NCBI RefSeq assembly: GCF_947494555.1
Contig: NZ_CANLVF010000006.1
Span: forward strand, 37,374-101,373
Length of the DNA stretch: 64,000 nt
From: an uncultured Roseibium sp.
GTDB taxonomy: Bacteria > Pseudomonadota > Alphaproteobacteria > Rhizobiales > Stappiaceae
Direction of reading: 5' to 3'
The first letter of the stretch is position 1. The number at the start of each line of letters is the position of its first letter. Below the pieces are notes generated by a model. That model was not told the origin of the DNA, did no database searches, and saw only the letters and a program-made list of their open reading frames with translations. The position numbers were made by a program, and so were the translations under genes. Positions 41,590 through 51,299 of the stretch are shown piece by piece.

Positions 41590-42573
41590 TTACAGATTTT
41601 CTTTCAGACGCAGACACGCATCCAGGTATTCGCGCTCAAGGCGATCCACCACGGCGGCGGCGGAACCGACCGACTTGATGGCGCCGATGCCCTGACCCGC
41701 GCCCCAGATTTCCCGCCACGCTTTCGGCAGCGGGCTGTCGTCCGGCATGACGCTCACTTCCCAGGTCCCGGGCAGATTGTCCGGATCGAGACCGACTCTG
41801 GACAGTGAGCCTTTCAGATAGTTGGCGGGATGTCCGGTAAAGAGTGACAACGTCAGAACATCTTCTGCTCCACCCGAAACCATGAGGTCCTTGTAGGCAG
41901 GATCGGCATTGGCCTCGTCAGTTGCCACGAACGGAGAGCCGACATAGCCAAGATCGGCACCAAGCACACGCGCCGCAAGCAGCGCCTCACCCGTCGAAAT
42001 TGCCCCGGCAAGAAGCAGGGGACCGTCGAACCATTCGCGGATCTCACGGACAAGGGCGAAGGGGGATTGCGGCCCGCCATGCCCGCCCGCGCCCGCTGCA
42101 ACGGCAATCAGCCCGTCTGCGCCCTTCCCAACGGCTTTTTTCGCGTAGGTGTTGTTGATGACGTCGTGGAGCGCGATGCCGCCGCAGGAATGAGCCGCCT
42201 CATTAACCTCCACGCGCGCACCCATCGACGTTATCCAGACCGGCACTTTCCAACGGGCGCAGATGTCAACGTCCCGCTCCAACCGCTCGTTGGAGCGATG
42301 GACGATCTGGTTGACGGCAAACGGAGCAGCCGGTCGATCTGGGTTGGCCTGATTGTACCGATCGAGTTCCTCCGTGATCGTCTGAAGCCACTTCTCAAGC
42401 ATCACCGGACCATTCGGCTCGTCGCGCGCGTTAAGTGCCGGAAAACTTCCGATCACTCCGGACTTGCACTGAGCGATCACAAGTTCCGGACAGGACACAA
42501 TGAAAAGCGGTGCGGCAACTGCCGGCAACCGCAATCCCTGCAGGGCAGATGGAAGCCTTCGCGTTTTCAGCAT
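41590..42573 (-). CDS. Nitronate monooxygenase-like FMN enzyme
   Basis: The (beta/alpha)8 FMN-binding protein of the NMO/2-nitropropane dioxygenase family shows LRLPAVAAPLFIVSCPELVIAQCKSGVIGSFPALNAR at the start, ADGLIAVAAGAGGHGGPQSPFALVREIREWFDGPLLLAGAISTG in the middle and GADLGYVGSPFVAT. At 327 residues it is normal. Within acyl-CoA operons such enzymes may detoxify propionate-3-nitronate or serve as FMN-dependent reductases. It overlaps the MaoC gene by seven bases. Confidence 0.9.
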   Translation of the reverse strand: MLKTRRLPSALQGLRLPAVAAPLFIVSCPELVIAQCKSGVIGSFPALNARDEPNGPVMLEKWLQTITEELDRYNQANPDRPAAPFAVNQIVHRSNERLERDVDICARWKVPVWITSMGARVEVNEAAHSCGGIALHDVINNTYAKKAVGKGADGLIAVAAGAGGHGGPQSPFALVREIREWFDGPLLLAGAISTGEALLAARVLGADLGYVGSPFVATDEANADPAYKDLMVSGGAEDVLTLSLFTGHPANYLKGSLSRVGLDPDNLPGTWEVSVMPDDSPLPKAWREIWGAGQGIGAIKSVGSAAAVVDRLEREYLDACLRLKENL

Positions 42574-43070
42574 GCTGTCTGTTTCTCCCCGTCTTTTGAG
42601 AGGTAGAACCGGTTGAGCCAGTCTGCCTTCAGGGCCGGGCGCGTTTCGTTCTCAATTTCGACTGTCGCCTTCCAGAGTATGTCCACGTCGCTCGTGGAAA
42701 CCTCTCTGACATTTGCCAGAACAAATCGTCCCCGCACCCTGCTGCCGACCCGGACCGGAGACAAAAACCTGATCCGATCGAAACCATAGTTGATCCCCAT
42801 CGTCGAACCTTCGATTTTCGGCTGCGCTTCCAGTCCCATCGCAGAAAGCAGAGAAAGCGTCAGAAAACCATGCGCTATCGTCCCGCCAAAGGGCGTTTTC
42901 GCCGCACGGAGCGGATCGACATGAATGAACTGGCGGTCCTGCGTCACATCCGCAAACGCATCTATCCTCGCCTGATCGATCAGAAACCAGGACGAGCAGC
43001 CGACTTCCTGGCCGGACATTTGCTTGAGCACATCGATCGAAAGGACACGAGGCGCCTGTGTCACCGTCAC
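42567..43070 (-). CDS. MaoC-type (R)-specific enoyl-CoA hydratase
   Basis: The hot-dog-fold hydratase motif is clear: FADVTQDRQFIHVDPLRAAKTPFGGTIAHGFLTLSLL, with catalytic Asp and His in the usual places. The 167-residue length is right for a single domain. Its start overlaps the SDR stop by four bases, so the two are translationally coupled. It would hydrate an enoyl-CoA made by the dehydrogenase. Confidence 0.92.
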   Translation of the reverse strand: MTVTQAPRVLSIDVLKQMSGQEVGCSSWFLIDQARIDAFADVTQDRQFIHVDPLRAAKTPFGGTIAHGFLTLSLLSAMGLEAQPKIEGSTMGINYGFDRIRFLSPVRVGSRVRGRFVLANVREVSTSDVDILWKATVEIENETRPALKADWLNRFYLSKDGEKQTAC

Positions 43071-43888
43071 GTATACGCCTCCTGGAAGAGGTCAGGACCC
43101 GTTTCCACGTTTATCCCGCCGCTGATGGGCAAGATCGCGCCAGTCACGTAGGAACCACCACGGCCACACAGAAACTGAAGCGCTGCCGAGATATCTTCCG
43201 GCCGCCCGACCCTGCCAAGCGGAACCTGCGCCCCGACACGGCCCCTGACATCTTCATCGGCGGTCGCAAAAGCGGTCATCTTGCTGATGAACGGACCTGG
43301 CGCCAGTGCGTTGACCGTGACTCGCTTTTCAGCCAACTCCTTCGCAAGTATCCGGGTGAGATGGTGCACGGCCGCCTTGGAAGCAGCGTAGCTGTAGGCC
43401 CGGTCTCCATGAGGGGTCTCACCCATCACCGAGCCGACATTGACGACCCTTGCCGGATCATCGTCGCTTGCCGCGGCCTCCAACAGAGGCAACAGGGACT
43501 GGGTGAGGTGGAACAGTCCCGTCACATTGAGCTGCATGACCCGTTCCCAGGCAAAATAGGGGAAGTCGCCGAGCGTCATGCCCCAGCTTGTCCCTGCGTT
43601 GTTCATCAGAATATCAAGCTGCCCGGTGCGAGCGCTGACATCCGCAACCAGCGCATCGATCCCTTCCTCAGACGCAACATCGCCGCCGAAACCTTCTGCA
43701 CTGCCGGAATATCCGGCCGCATTCAGTTCAGACGCTGCGGACCGGCACGCCTCTTCCTTCCGGCTTGCGATGAACACTCTTGCACCGGCCGCAACGAGGC
43801 CTTCGGCCGCCATGCGGCCGATCCCGGTCGCGCCACCTGTCACAAGAGCTGTCTTACCCGAAAGACCGAAGAGCGTGTCCGGTGTCAT
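43067..43888 (-). CDS. Short-chain dehydrogenase/reductase
   Basis: This classical SDR shows the TGGATGIG cofactor loop near residue 17, NNAGTSWG, a VNVGSVMGE catalytic-serine strand and YSYAASK. The 273 residues are typical. It would oxidise or reduce a hydroxyacyl-CoA/ketone intermediate, similar in role to LvaD. Its start overlaps the CoA-ligase stop by four bases (ATGA). Confidence 0.92.
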   Translation of the reverse strand: MTPDTLFGLSGKTALVTGGATGIGRMAAEGLVAAGARVFIASRKEEACRSAASELNAAGYSGSAEGFGGDVASEEGIDALVADVSARTGQLDILMNNAGTSWGMTLGDFPYFAWERVMQLNVTGLFHLTQSLLPLLEAAASDDDPARVVNVGSVMGETPHGDRAYSYAASKAAVHHLTRILAKELAEKRVTVNALAPGPFISKMTAFATADEDVRGRVGAQVPLGRVGRPEDISAALQFLCGRGGSYVTGAILPISGGINVETGPDLFQEAYT

Positions 43889-45507
43889 AGGTCTCCCTCA
43901 GCGCGCTGCTTTCTCAGGGTCAGTTTTGACACTTTGCCCGTCGCGGTGAGCGGGAGCTGATCCACGAAGACAATCTCATCCGGCACTTGCCACTTGGCCA
44001 GTTTTTCTGCCAACAGAGCGAGCAGATCCTCTTTTTGAGGCTGGGCATCCTCCCTCGGCACGACGATCAGCAAAGGCCTTTCGTCCCATTTGGGATCCGG
44101 CACGGCGATCACCGCACAATTGGCAACGCCCGGGTGGGACATGACGATGTTTTCCAGATCAAGCGAACTGATCCATTCGCCACCGGACTTGATCAGATCC
44201 TTCGACCGGTCCGTGATCCGCAAAAATCCGTTCGGATCGATGGTGGCAATGTCGCCGGTGCAAAACCAGCCGTCCTCGTCGAACACGGGCGCAGAGGCTT
44301 CCGGGTCGTTGAAATAGCCTGACGTGATCGTATTTCCGCGCACATAGAGATGGCCTGCGGACCGGCCATCATGCGGTTGCCGCTCTCCCGCATCGTCGAC
44401 GATCTTCATGTCGACGCCAAACACGCCGCGGCCCTGCGACTGCTTGCGGTCGATGCGCTGTTCGAGCGGCAAGTCCGACATATCAGGCGGAAGGTTGCAC
44501 TGCGTGCCGAGCGGGCTCATTTCGGTCATGCCCCAAGCGTGACAGACATTGACGCCCCTGGTCTCGAAAGCTTCGATAAGCGCCCGTGGCGCCGCCGACC
44601 CGCCGATCACCACATCGCCGAAACCATCCGGCAAGGCTCCCCTCTGGCTGATCTCGTTCATCAGGCCAAGCCAGACAGTGGGAACGCCCCAGGCAGAGTA
44701 GACTTTCTCACGATCCAAAAGTTCGAACAGGCTTTTGCCGTCGAGTGCCGCGCCCGGGAAAATGAGGCTCGCCCCGGAGAGGGGTGCAGCATAGGGCAGA
44801 CCCCACGCATTTACATGGAAGAGCGGCACCACCGGCAGTATCCGGCCACCTTCCTGCAAGACCTTCGGGATGGTGACGCACAGCGTGAACGCATGAAGAA
44901 CCGTGGAACGGTGCGAAAAGAGCGTGCCCTTGGGGTTTCCCGTTGTGCCGGATGTGTAACAGAGCCCGGCTGCATCGTTTTCATCGACATCGGGCCAGTC
45001 GATTTCGGACGGTTGGCCTTCAAGGATGTCCTCGTAACACAGGACACCCTCCAGAGATGTCTGCGGCATATGCGTCCTGTCGGTCATCACAACGACACGC
45101 AAATCTTCGGGCAAATGCGAACGCAGTTTCTCGATGATCGGCACGAAGGTGGTGTCACAGAAAATGATCCGGTCCTGCGCGTGGTTGACGATATAGATCA
45201 TCTGATCGGCGGATAGTCGCGGATTGATCGTATGACAGACCGCGCCGATGCCGGAAATTGCATAGTAGAGTTCGAAATGCCGGTAACCGTTCCAGGCAAG
45301 CGTCGCGATCCTGTCGCCCGGACTGACACCGAGCTTCTTAAGCCCGTGAGCCAGCTGCGCCGTTCGGCGCGCGGTTTCGCGATAGGTCGCCCTGTGGATG
45401 TCGCCTTCCGTTCGCACGGAGACGAGCTCGCCTTGCGGATAATTGGCCGCTGCGAAGGTGATGATGTCCGCAATCTTCAGCGGACGGTGCATCATCTGTC
45501 CCTTCAT
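43885..45507 (-). CDS. Fatty-acid/acyl CoA ligase (AMP-forming)
   Basis: The ANL-superfamily motifs are intact: LCYTSGTTGNPKGTLFSH (P-loop), WGMTEMSPLGT, GWFCTGDIATIDPNGFLRITDRSKDLIKSGGEWIS and the C-terminal PLTATGKVSK lysine. It activates the acid that feeds the operon. ATG 45507 has GGGAGG six to seven bases upstream and is preferred to 45525. It is the first gene of the six-gene leftward operon. Confidence 0.94.
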   Translation of the reverse strand: MKGQMMHRPLKIADIITFAAANYPQGELVSVRTEGDIHRATYRETARRTAQLAHGLKKLGVSPGDRIATLAWNGYRHFELYYAISGIGAVCHTINPRLSADQMIYIVNHAQDRIIFCDTTFVPIIEKLRSHLPEDLRVVVMTDRTHMPQTSLEGVLCYEDILEGQPSEIDWPDVDENDAAGLCYTSGTTGNPKGTLFSHRSTVLHAFTLCVTIPKVLQEGGRILPVVPLFHVNAWGLPYAAPLSGASLIFPGAALDGKSLFELLDREKVYSAWGVPTVWLGLMNEISQRGALPDGFGDVVIGGSAAPRALIEAFETRGVNVCHAWGMTEMSPLGTQCNLPPDMSDLPLEQRIDRKQSQGRGVFGVDMKIVDDAGERQPHDGRSAGHLYVRGNTITSGYFNDPEASAPVFDEDGWFCTGDIATIDPNGFLRITDRSKDLIKSGGEWISSLDLENIVMSHPGVANCAVIAVPDPKWDERPLLIVVPREDAQPQKEDLLALLAEKLAKWQVPDEIVFVDQLPLTATGKVSKLTLRKQRAEGDL

Positions 45508-45711
45508 CTGTGTCCTCCCAAACACCGTTGCTTATGTGCAATCGCTCAAAGGGTTATGACTCAAACCGTAGCGCGGGTGTGGCATCGTGGGAAGACAGGC
45601 ATTGCGGAAATCCTTTGACAGCAAGCTTCAGTTGCGCCAAACCCCTGCGCGAGCCGGGCTCCGAACCACAGCAAGCGCAATCAAAGCAAAGTCAAGGACC
45701 GATCTCTCTCC

Positions 45712-46659
45712 ATGACCCAGAAACTGGTCATTGCCGTGTGCACGGCGCAGCGTCCGAACATGCTCAAGGCGTGCCTTTATAGCCTCAACAAGCTGATCCG
45801 TCCGGTCGGCACCGAGATCCTGGCTGTTGTTGTTGAAAATGATCCTCAGCCGCACTTCCAGGGTGCGGCCGCTGGCGAGTTGACTTCGCAGCTTTCGCTT
45901 CCGGTCCATTTTTATCACGAAAAGCGCAAGGGAATTCCCTTCGCGCGCAATTGCGCGCTGGAAGCGGCCCTGGAGCATGACCCGGATTGGGTCGCGCTGA
46001 TCGACGACGACGAGCGCGCAGAGCCGGACTGGATCGAAAAGCTGCTGAGCGCATGCGCAGAGCACAATGCCGAAGTTGCCAACGGGCCGGTCCGCCGGAT
46101 TTACGAGAAGCCGGCACCGCACTGGTGGAAGTCACAGCTTCTCAAACCCAGGCCAACCGGCACGGTCATTACGGAAGCGCCGACAAACAACGTGCTTCTC
46201 AGCGCGCGTATCATCCGGAACGACGGGCTCGCCCTGCGGTTTGACGAAAGGCTGACATTCGGCAGCGAGGATATCGACTTCTTCCGCCGGACGCATGTGG
46301 CGGGCGCGAAGATGATCTGGGTGGACGATGCCTTTGTCGAAGAGGACATTCCGGCATCCCGCGTGACGACCAAGCGCCTGCTCAGCAGGATGCACATGGC
46401 GGCCACGTCCGGCGCTTTCAACATTGTTCTGCGCGAGGGCAGAGGCAAGGCGGCGCTTCACTTCATTCCCAAAAGCACGCGGCGTATGCTGTTTGGCCTG
46501 CTCGCGACTTTGGTTGGCTTCGTTGTTAAACCGTTCGCCAAAAAACGCGGCGAGAAACTTTTTTACTACGGGCTGATCCGCCTGATGAAAGGTTCCGGAA
46601 ATCTGCGTGGACTGTTTGGCCGTGCGCACAACTATTATGACGTGATCGATGGCAACTGA
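45712..46659 (+). CDS. Glycosyltransferase family 2
   Basis: This 315-residue GT-A enzyme begins KLVIAVCTAQRPNMLKACLYSL and has the nucleotide-sugar/metal motif ALIDDDERAEPDWIE. FRRTHVAGAKMIWVDDAFVEEDIP closes the GT domain. A basic C-terminal tail with a short hydrophobic stretch (MLFGLLATLVGFVVKPF) may bind the membrane. It opens the rightward glycan cluster and overlaps the next gene. Confidence 0.9.
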   Translation: MTQKLVIAVCTAQRPNMLKACLYSLNKLIRPVGTEILAVVVENDPQPHFQGAAAGELTSQLSLPVHFYHEKRKGIPFARNCALEAALEHDPDWVALIDDDERAEPDWIEKLLSACAEHNAEVANGPVRRIYEKPAPHWWKSQLLKPRPTGTVITEAPTNNVLLSARIIRNDGLALRFDERLTFGSEDIDFFRRTHVAGAKMIWVDDAFVEEDIPASRVTTKRLLSRMHMAATSGAFNIVLREGRGKAALHFIPKSTRRMLFGLLATLVGFVVKPFAKKRGEKLFYYGLIRLMKGSGNLRGLFGRAHNYYDVIDGN

Positions 46660-47731
46660 GCTCCCTGCATCCGGCAAAAAGATTGCCCATATCCATCTCG
46701 GGGTCGATGGCGGTGCGGAAAAATTCTTCCTGCGCCTGTCACGCGCACTCGCCAAACGCGGCGTCGAGCAGATCGCGTTCATCCGCAAAAACCGGCCATG
46801 GCGGGACGAACTCGCACAGCATTGCAAGGTCCGGGAGCTGAAATTCAGCCGTTCACACGTCAAGCGGCACTTCGTGCGCTGGGGGATTTCGCGGGAAATA
46901 AGAAGCTTTGGTGCGAAGGTCACGTTGGGCTGGATGAGCCCCGCGAGCAAGTGGATGCCGAAACCCGGTCCTGACATGCGTACGTTTTTGCGCCTGGGTG
47001 ATTTTCCGGACGGCTTTCACACCTATGGCAATGTCCAGAACCTGATCGGCAACACACCGGAGATCATCCGGCAGGCCGTCGAAATGGGATGGCCGGGCGA
47101 CAAGGCACATATGATCAGCAATTTCGTCGATCCGCTTCCCGACGATCTTATGCCGGTCAACCGTGCGGACTACAGCACGCCTGAAAACGCCACCGTTCTG
47201 ATTTCCCTCGGCCGGTTTGTCGAGCGCAAGCGTTTCGACCTTCTGATCAAGGCGCTCGCGAAATTGCCAGAAACCGTTCACGCCTGGCTGATTGGAGACG
47301 GTGAACTGATGGACGACATGAAACGCCTTGCGGACGAGTTGGGTGTTCAGGACCGCACGCACTTTTTCGGCTGGCAACGCGACCCGTCGGCATTCCTGAA
47401 AGCCGCCGACATTCTGGTCTGTCCGGCAGACGATGAGCCGCTCGGAAATGTCGTTCTGGAAGGTTGGAACGCCGGTCTACCGGTTGTTGCGACCGACTCG
47501 CCGGGCCCCGGCTGGCTCATCGAGCACGGCAAGACCGGACTTCTGTCACCTTGCGGGGATGCGGACGGACTAGCAGCGTCGGTCGATGCCGTTGGCGTTT
47601 CCATGACGGCGCCGTCCGACCTTGCGCAGGAGGGGCACAAGTTCCTGTTGGCGCAGTTCTCGGAAGCCAGCATTCTTGGAAGGTACGAGCAATTGCTTTT
47701 TACGGACCGGCAGGAGGACAGCGGCCCGTGA
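46649..47731 (+). CDS. Glycosyltransferase, GT4-like (GT-B)
   Basis: The N-terminal domain begins IAHIHLGVDGGAEKFFLRLSRAL; the C-terminal domain has VLISLGRFVERKRFDLLIKAL, ADILVCPADDEPLGNVVLEGWNAGLPVVAT and GKTGLLSPCGDADGLA. The E-x7-E motif is in EPLGNVVLE. The start overlaps the preceding GT2 stop by 11 bases. It should use a nucleotide sugar to extend a cell-surface glycan. Confidence 0.92.
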   Translation: MATELPASGKKIAHIHLGVDGGAEKFFLRLSRALAKRGVEQIAFIRKNRPWRDELAQHCKVRELKFSRSHVKRHFVRWGISREIRSFGAKVTLGWMSPASKWMPKPGPDMRTFLRLGDFPDGFHTYGNVQNLIGNTPEIIRQAVEMGWPGDKAHMISNFVDPLPDDLMPVNRADYSTPENATVLISLGRFVERKRFDLLIKALAKLPETVHAWLIGDGELMDDMKRLADELGVQDRTHFFGWQRDPSAFLKAADILVCPADDEPLGNVVLEGWNAGLPVVATDSPGPGWLIEHGKTGLLSPCGDADGLAASVDAVGVSMTAPSDLAQEGHKFLLAQFSEASILGRYEQLLFTDRQEDSGP

Positions 47732-47774
47732 ACCGCGCAAAGCCCGGCAGCGGGCCCGGATCAAACTGGTAAAG

Positions 47775-48911
47775 ATGAAAAAAATCTGCATCTTCACATA
47801 CGCCTATATGCATCCTCACCAGACGATGGTGAATTTTCATATCGAAAACCTGTTTTCGGGATCGGCGGTCGTGTGCGCCGGCAAGGAAACAACGTTCCAG
47901 CCTGTCAAGCGAACGGTTTTCGACCGCAGCAGTGTCTCACGGACCCTTTGGGACAAGGTCCTGGAACCCGTCACCGGACTTTCGAACAAACTGAAGGGCC
48001 TCCCCCAAAAGAGCCTCATCGGGTCGGAACGTGCGCAGATCGTTGATTTTCTGCGCCGGGAAAGCGTCGATGCCGTGTTGTGTGAATTTGGCTGCATCGG
48101 CGCTGAAGTCGTGAGCAGCATCGGGGACATCGGCATTCCCATGTTTACTTATTACCGCGGTTATGACGGCACGATGAGAATCCGCTCTTCGCGGCAGCAG
48201 CGCCTGACTGCACGCGCTTTCGAGAAAACAGCGGGTTTGTTTTTCGTATCGAAATTTTTGCAGGACAACCTAGCCAGCTATGGTCTGGTACACCCAAACA
48301 GCCATGTCATTCCCAGCGGCGTAAACACCGACAAATTCCAACCCCTGGAAAAGAAAAAACGCAAATTCGTAGCCATCGGCAGGCTGGTCGACAAGAAACG
48401 GCCCGACATTACTGTGCGTTCCTTCTGCGAGGAGGCAAAATCCTATCCGGATGCGACTCTTTCCTTGCTTGGCGGCGGACCCTGGCAGGAGCGATGCCAA
48501 GAAATTATCCGCGACATGGGCATGGAAGACCGGGTAGAAATTCTGGGTGAACAATCGCACGAAAATGTCCTGAAGCACCTCCAGGAAGCCGAGTTCTTCC
48601 TGCAACATTCGGTAACAAGCCCAGAAGGCGATGCAGAAGGTGCACCGACCTCCATACAGGAAGCCCTGGCCTGTGGGTGTGTGGTCCTGTCGACGCGCCA
48701 CGCCGGCATTCCCGAACTGGTCAGCGAAGGGGAGACGGGTTTTCTGGTCGACGAGCTGGACGAGACGGGGTTCCGCGCTCTCATTCGCGATGCGCTTAGT
48801 GGCAAAATCGATGCGGAAAAAATCGGGTGCGCCAGCCGCGAGTTTGCCGTGCGCAATCTCGACAACAGGCTGTTGATCAAGCGGCTGGAAAGTGTTCTAA
48901 GCGAAGCCTGA
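47775..48911 (+). CDS. Glycosyltransferase, GT4-like (GT-B), second
   Basis: The 378-residue protein starts KKICIFTYAYMHPHQTMVNFH and ends with the GT4 domain: KFVAIGRLVDKKRPDITVRSF, VEILGEQSHENVLKHLQEAEFFLQHS, EGAPTSIQEALACGCVVLSTRHAGIPELVSEGETGFLV. I used the ATG at 47775, 43 bases after the previous stop. A longer open frame from 47622 overlaps the previous gene and its start lacks family similarity. AAAG precedes the ATG. Confidence 0.92.
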   Translation: MKKICIFTYAYMHPHQTMVNFHIENLFSGSAVVCAGKETTFQPVKRTVFDRSSVSRTLWDKVLEPVTGLSNKLKGLPQKSLIGSERAQIVDFLRRESVDAVLCEFGCIGAEVVSSIGDIGIPMFTYYRGYDGTMRIRSSRQQRLTARAFEKTAGLFFVSKFLQDNLASYGLVHPNSHVIPSGVNTDKFQPLEKKKRKFVAIGRLVDKKRPDITVRSFCEEAKSYPDATLSLLGGGPWQERCQEIIRDMGMEDRVEILGEQSHENVLKHLQEAEFFLQHSVTSPEGDAEGAPTSIQEALACGCVVLSTRHAGIPELVSEGETGFLVDELDETGFRALIRDALSGKIDAEKIGCASREFAVRNLDNRLLIKRLESVLSEA

Positions 48912-49098
48912 CGCAGACGCCGCCTTTCCGAGGCAAGTTCCGCTGTGAGTGGTACCGTCCGTCCACCTCTTGCGATGTCTTAGCTCCGGTGGGCATCAAC
49001 ACAGATGGGATGTCGCAACAAGGCCGGCGATGTTATTGAACAGGACAATTGCCCTCCCCTGAAAAGATACTGAAACAACAACATGTCAGTCCGGTAGA

Positions 49099-50493
49099 AT
49101 GTGCAGCTTTCTTTTTTCAACTCTCCAGCCTGAGACAAACGACTTCAACACGATGATGTCGCTCAGGGGGCCGGACAGCACCGTAACGCGTTCATTGAAC
49201 GGACATTTCTTTTGCCACAATCTGTTGTCGATGCGCGGAGACTTCGTCGCGCAGCCCTATGTGTCCGACGACGAAAAAATCGTCATTATGTTCAATGGAG
49301 AAATCTATTCCTGTCCTGACAGCTACGAGAGCGAAGTCAGGTTTCTTCACGACCTTTACACAGAACACGGCGCCGGCTGTTTCTCCCGGCTGGACGGCGA
49401 ATACGCGATCATTCTCGCAGACTACGAAAAAAACACCATTTTCGTGGCGCGCGACTGCTTTGGCACCAAACCGCTCTATTTCGGTTCCCAGGGAAATGAT
49501 TTCGGCTTTGCAAGCTACCGGGGAGCTCTCGCCGCGTTCGGATTTTCAAACATCAGGTCCTTGAAGCCAAACCACGTTGTCGAATACGCATTCGACAATA
49601 AGCGCATCGTGGAGCGCGAGACATACACGTTCAATATCGCGCAATACAAAACAGACCTTTCGGACTGGTTCGAAGCTTTCGACAAATCTGTTGCAAAGCG
49701 CGTGAACCATCTGCGCGGAAAACCCTTTGTCGGTCTTTCAAGCGGGTATGACAGCGGTGCGATCGCCGCGTCCCTGATCCACCAGAACAAGACATTCATC
49801 AGCGTGACAATCGAAGGGCGCGAGGACCCTGATGTCGTGCAACAGCGTTTTGCCGCGGTTGAAGCGTCCGGCAATCAGGCGCTCCTGTTGCCGGAAACCG
49901 AGCTTGACCTGACTGGCCTGCGATCCTGGCTTCAGGACCGCGTCGAAGATCAACCCTATTTCATTATCAATGACGATGGTGAGCGGACGGAAACGGGCAA
50001 GAGCGTGCACACCGACAAGGCGGCGCTGATGCTCGCAGGCGTTTGCACAAAGGCCAAGGCCGCTGGAGCCCTCGTTTATCTGTCCGGCAGCGGCGCTGAC
50101 GAAATCGTCTCCGACTATGGGTTCGGCGGAAAGAAGTTTTTCGCCCACAGCAATTTCGGCGGCCAGTTCCCACCGAATTTCCTGGGTCAGTTTCCCTGGT
50201 CCTCATTCTTCGGCAGCACGCAAGCCGCCTATCTGTCGAAAGAAGAAATGGTTGCGGGATCCTTCGGGATGGAGGCGAGATATCCGTTCCTGGACCGCAC
50301 GGTGGTACAGGAATTCCTCAACCTTACGTCCGACGTGAAAAACAAGCAGTACAAGTCGGCTATCAGCGAATATCTGAAGCTGAGGGCGTTTTCCGTCAAG
50401 GAAGACGTGAAAATCGGGTTCGGCTTCAAAGACAAACCGAAGAAAAAGAAGAAGACCGTGTTCTCGAGAATCCGGAAAAAAATCTTGAACTAA
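49099..50493 (+). CDS. Asparagine-synthase-like glutamine amidotransferase
   Basis: Cys2 of the class II glutaminase domain is present (MCSF), with RGPD, FNGEIYS and RDCFGTKPLYFG. The synthase domain has LSSGYDSGA near residue 215 in place of the usual SGGxDSS P-loop, and LSGSGADEI. At 464 residues it is well short of AsnB, mainly in the C-terminal half. In glycan loci such enzymes amidate uronic acids (for example WbpS) rather than Asp. The cluster location supports sugar or glycan amidation. Confidence 0.82.
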   Translation: MCSFLFSTLQPETNDFNTMMSLRGPDSTVTRSLNGHFFCHNLLSMRGDFVAQPYVSDDEKIVIMFNGEIYSCPDSYESEVRFLHDLYTEHGAGCFSRLDGEYAIILADYEKNTIFVARDCFGTKPLYFGSQGNDFGFASYRGALAAFGFSNIRSLKPNHVVEYAFDNKRIVERETYTFNIAQYKTDLSDWFEAFDKSVAKRVNHLRGKPFVGLSSGYDSGAIAASLIHQNKTFISVTIEGREDPDVVQQRFAAVEASGNQALLLPETELDLTGLRSWLQDRVEDQPYFIINDDGERTETGKSVHTDKAALMLAGVCTKAKAAGALVYLSGSGADEIVSDYGFGGKKFFAHSNFGGQFPPNFLGQFPWSSFFGSTQAAYLSKEEMVAGSFGMEARYPFLDRTVVQEFLNLTSDVKNKQYKSAISEYLKLRAFSVKEDVKIGFGFKDKPKKKKKTVFSRIRKKILN

Positions 50494-50645
50494 CAAAACG
50501 ATAGTGTTCTGACATCGCTTGATCTGTGAGGCGGCAGAGTGAGCAGGGCGAACATACTTGTGTGTCTACTGCATTAAATGTGATAACGCCGCAAGTTCAT
50601 GCACGCCTCAAAACACTAGAGCTCAAAACCAATAAGCGATTCACT

Positions 50646-51299
50646 ATGGGCATTCGATCATCTTTGCGGAAGAAGCTTATCAAGCGAAAAATCAAGATTC
50701 CGTACTTCTTGATGAACAAACAAGAGAAGTATTTTCATCGGGTTTTTGCAAAAATAAGCTCCCATGATGTCATCATTGATCTTGGCGCGCATCTTGGAAA
50801 ATTTACCGCCGAGTTTGCCAAGCGGGCTCGCACTGTTTACGCGTTTGAACCCCATCCTGACATATTCGCATCCTTGCAGAAGAACACATGTCGCTTTTCG
50901 AATGTGGTCGCCTATCAAAAGGCTATTTCTGACGAGGATGGCGAAGCTACCCTCTATTCGGACCCTTCTCAAACCAGCAGACCGACTGAAGGATCAACAC
51001 TTTCCAATCAAAAACGCGATGTTTCCTATGAGAACGGATTTTCGGTCGAAACCGTTCAATTGTCGAAATTCATTCAGGATCTACATCTCCAAGTAAAGTT
51101 GATCAAAATCGACATTGAGGGAATGGAATACAATGTCATCAATGATTTGCTGAATTCTGGCGCGATCGATCTTGTGGACCTGGTCTACGTAGAGGACCAC
51201 TGTCAATACGTGGACGGTCTCGAATTGCAAAGAGAGCAAACGTTAGAAGAAATTCGAAAACGAAAGCTTGAACACAAGTTTGACTTCAACTGGCCCTGA
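50646..51299 (+). CDS. FkbM-family methyltransferase
   Basis: The SAM motif DVIIDLGAHLGKFTAEFAKRARTVYAFEPHPD and the later LIKIDIEGMEYNVINDLL, VDLVYVEDH are characteristic of FkbM enzymes, which O-methylate sugars or other hydroxyls. The gene is visibly more AT-rich than its neighbours, with AAA/GAA/ATT-rich codons, and is flanked by AT-rich sequence, so recent transfer is likely. I chose ATG 50646; a GTG at 50526 would add 40 residues. Neither has a strong ribosome site. Confidence 0.85.
   Translation: MGIRSSLRKKLIKRKIKIPYFLMNKQEKYFHRVFAKISSHDVIIDLGAHLGKFTAEFAKRARTVYAFEPHPDIFASLQKNTCRFSNVVAYQKAISDEDGEATLYSDPSQTSRPTEGSTLSNQKRDVSYENGFSVETVQLSKFIQDLHLQVKLIKIDIEGMEYNVINDLLNSGAIDLVDLVYVEDHCQYVDGLELQREQTLEEIRKRKLEHKFDFNWP

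Noticed and set aside
43058..45216. Long rightward open frames over the SDR and CoA ligase
   Set aside because: Antisense to two well-supported, translationally coupled genes; no recognisable domains.
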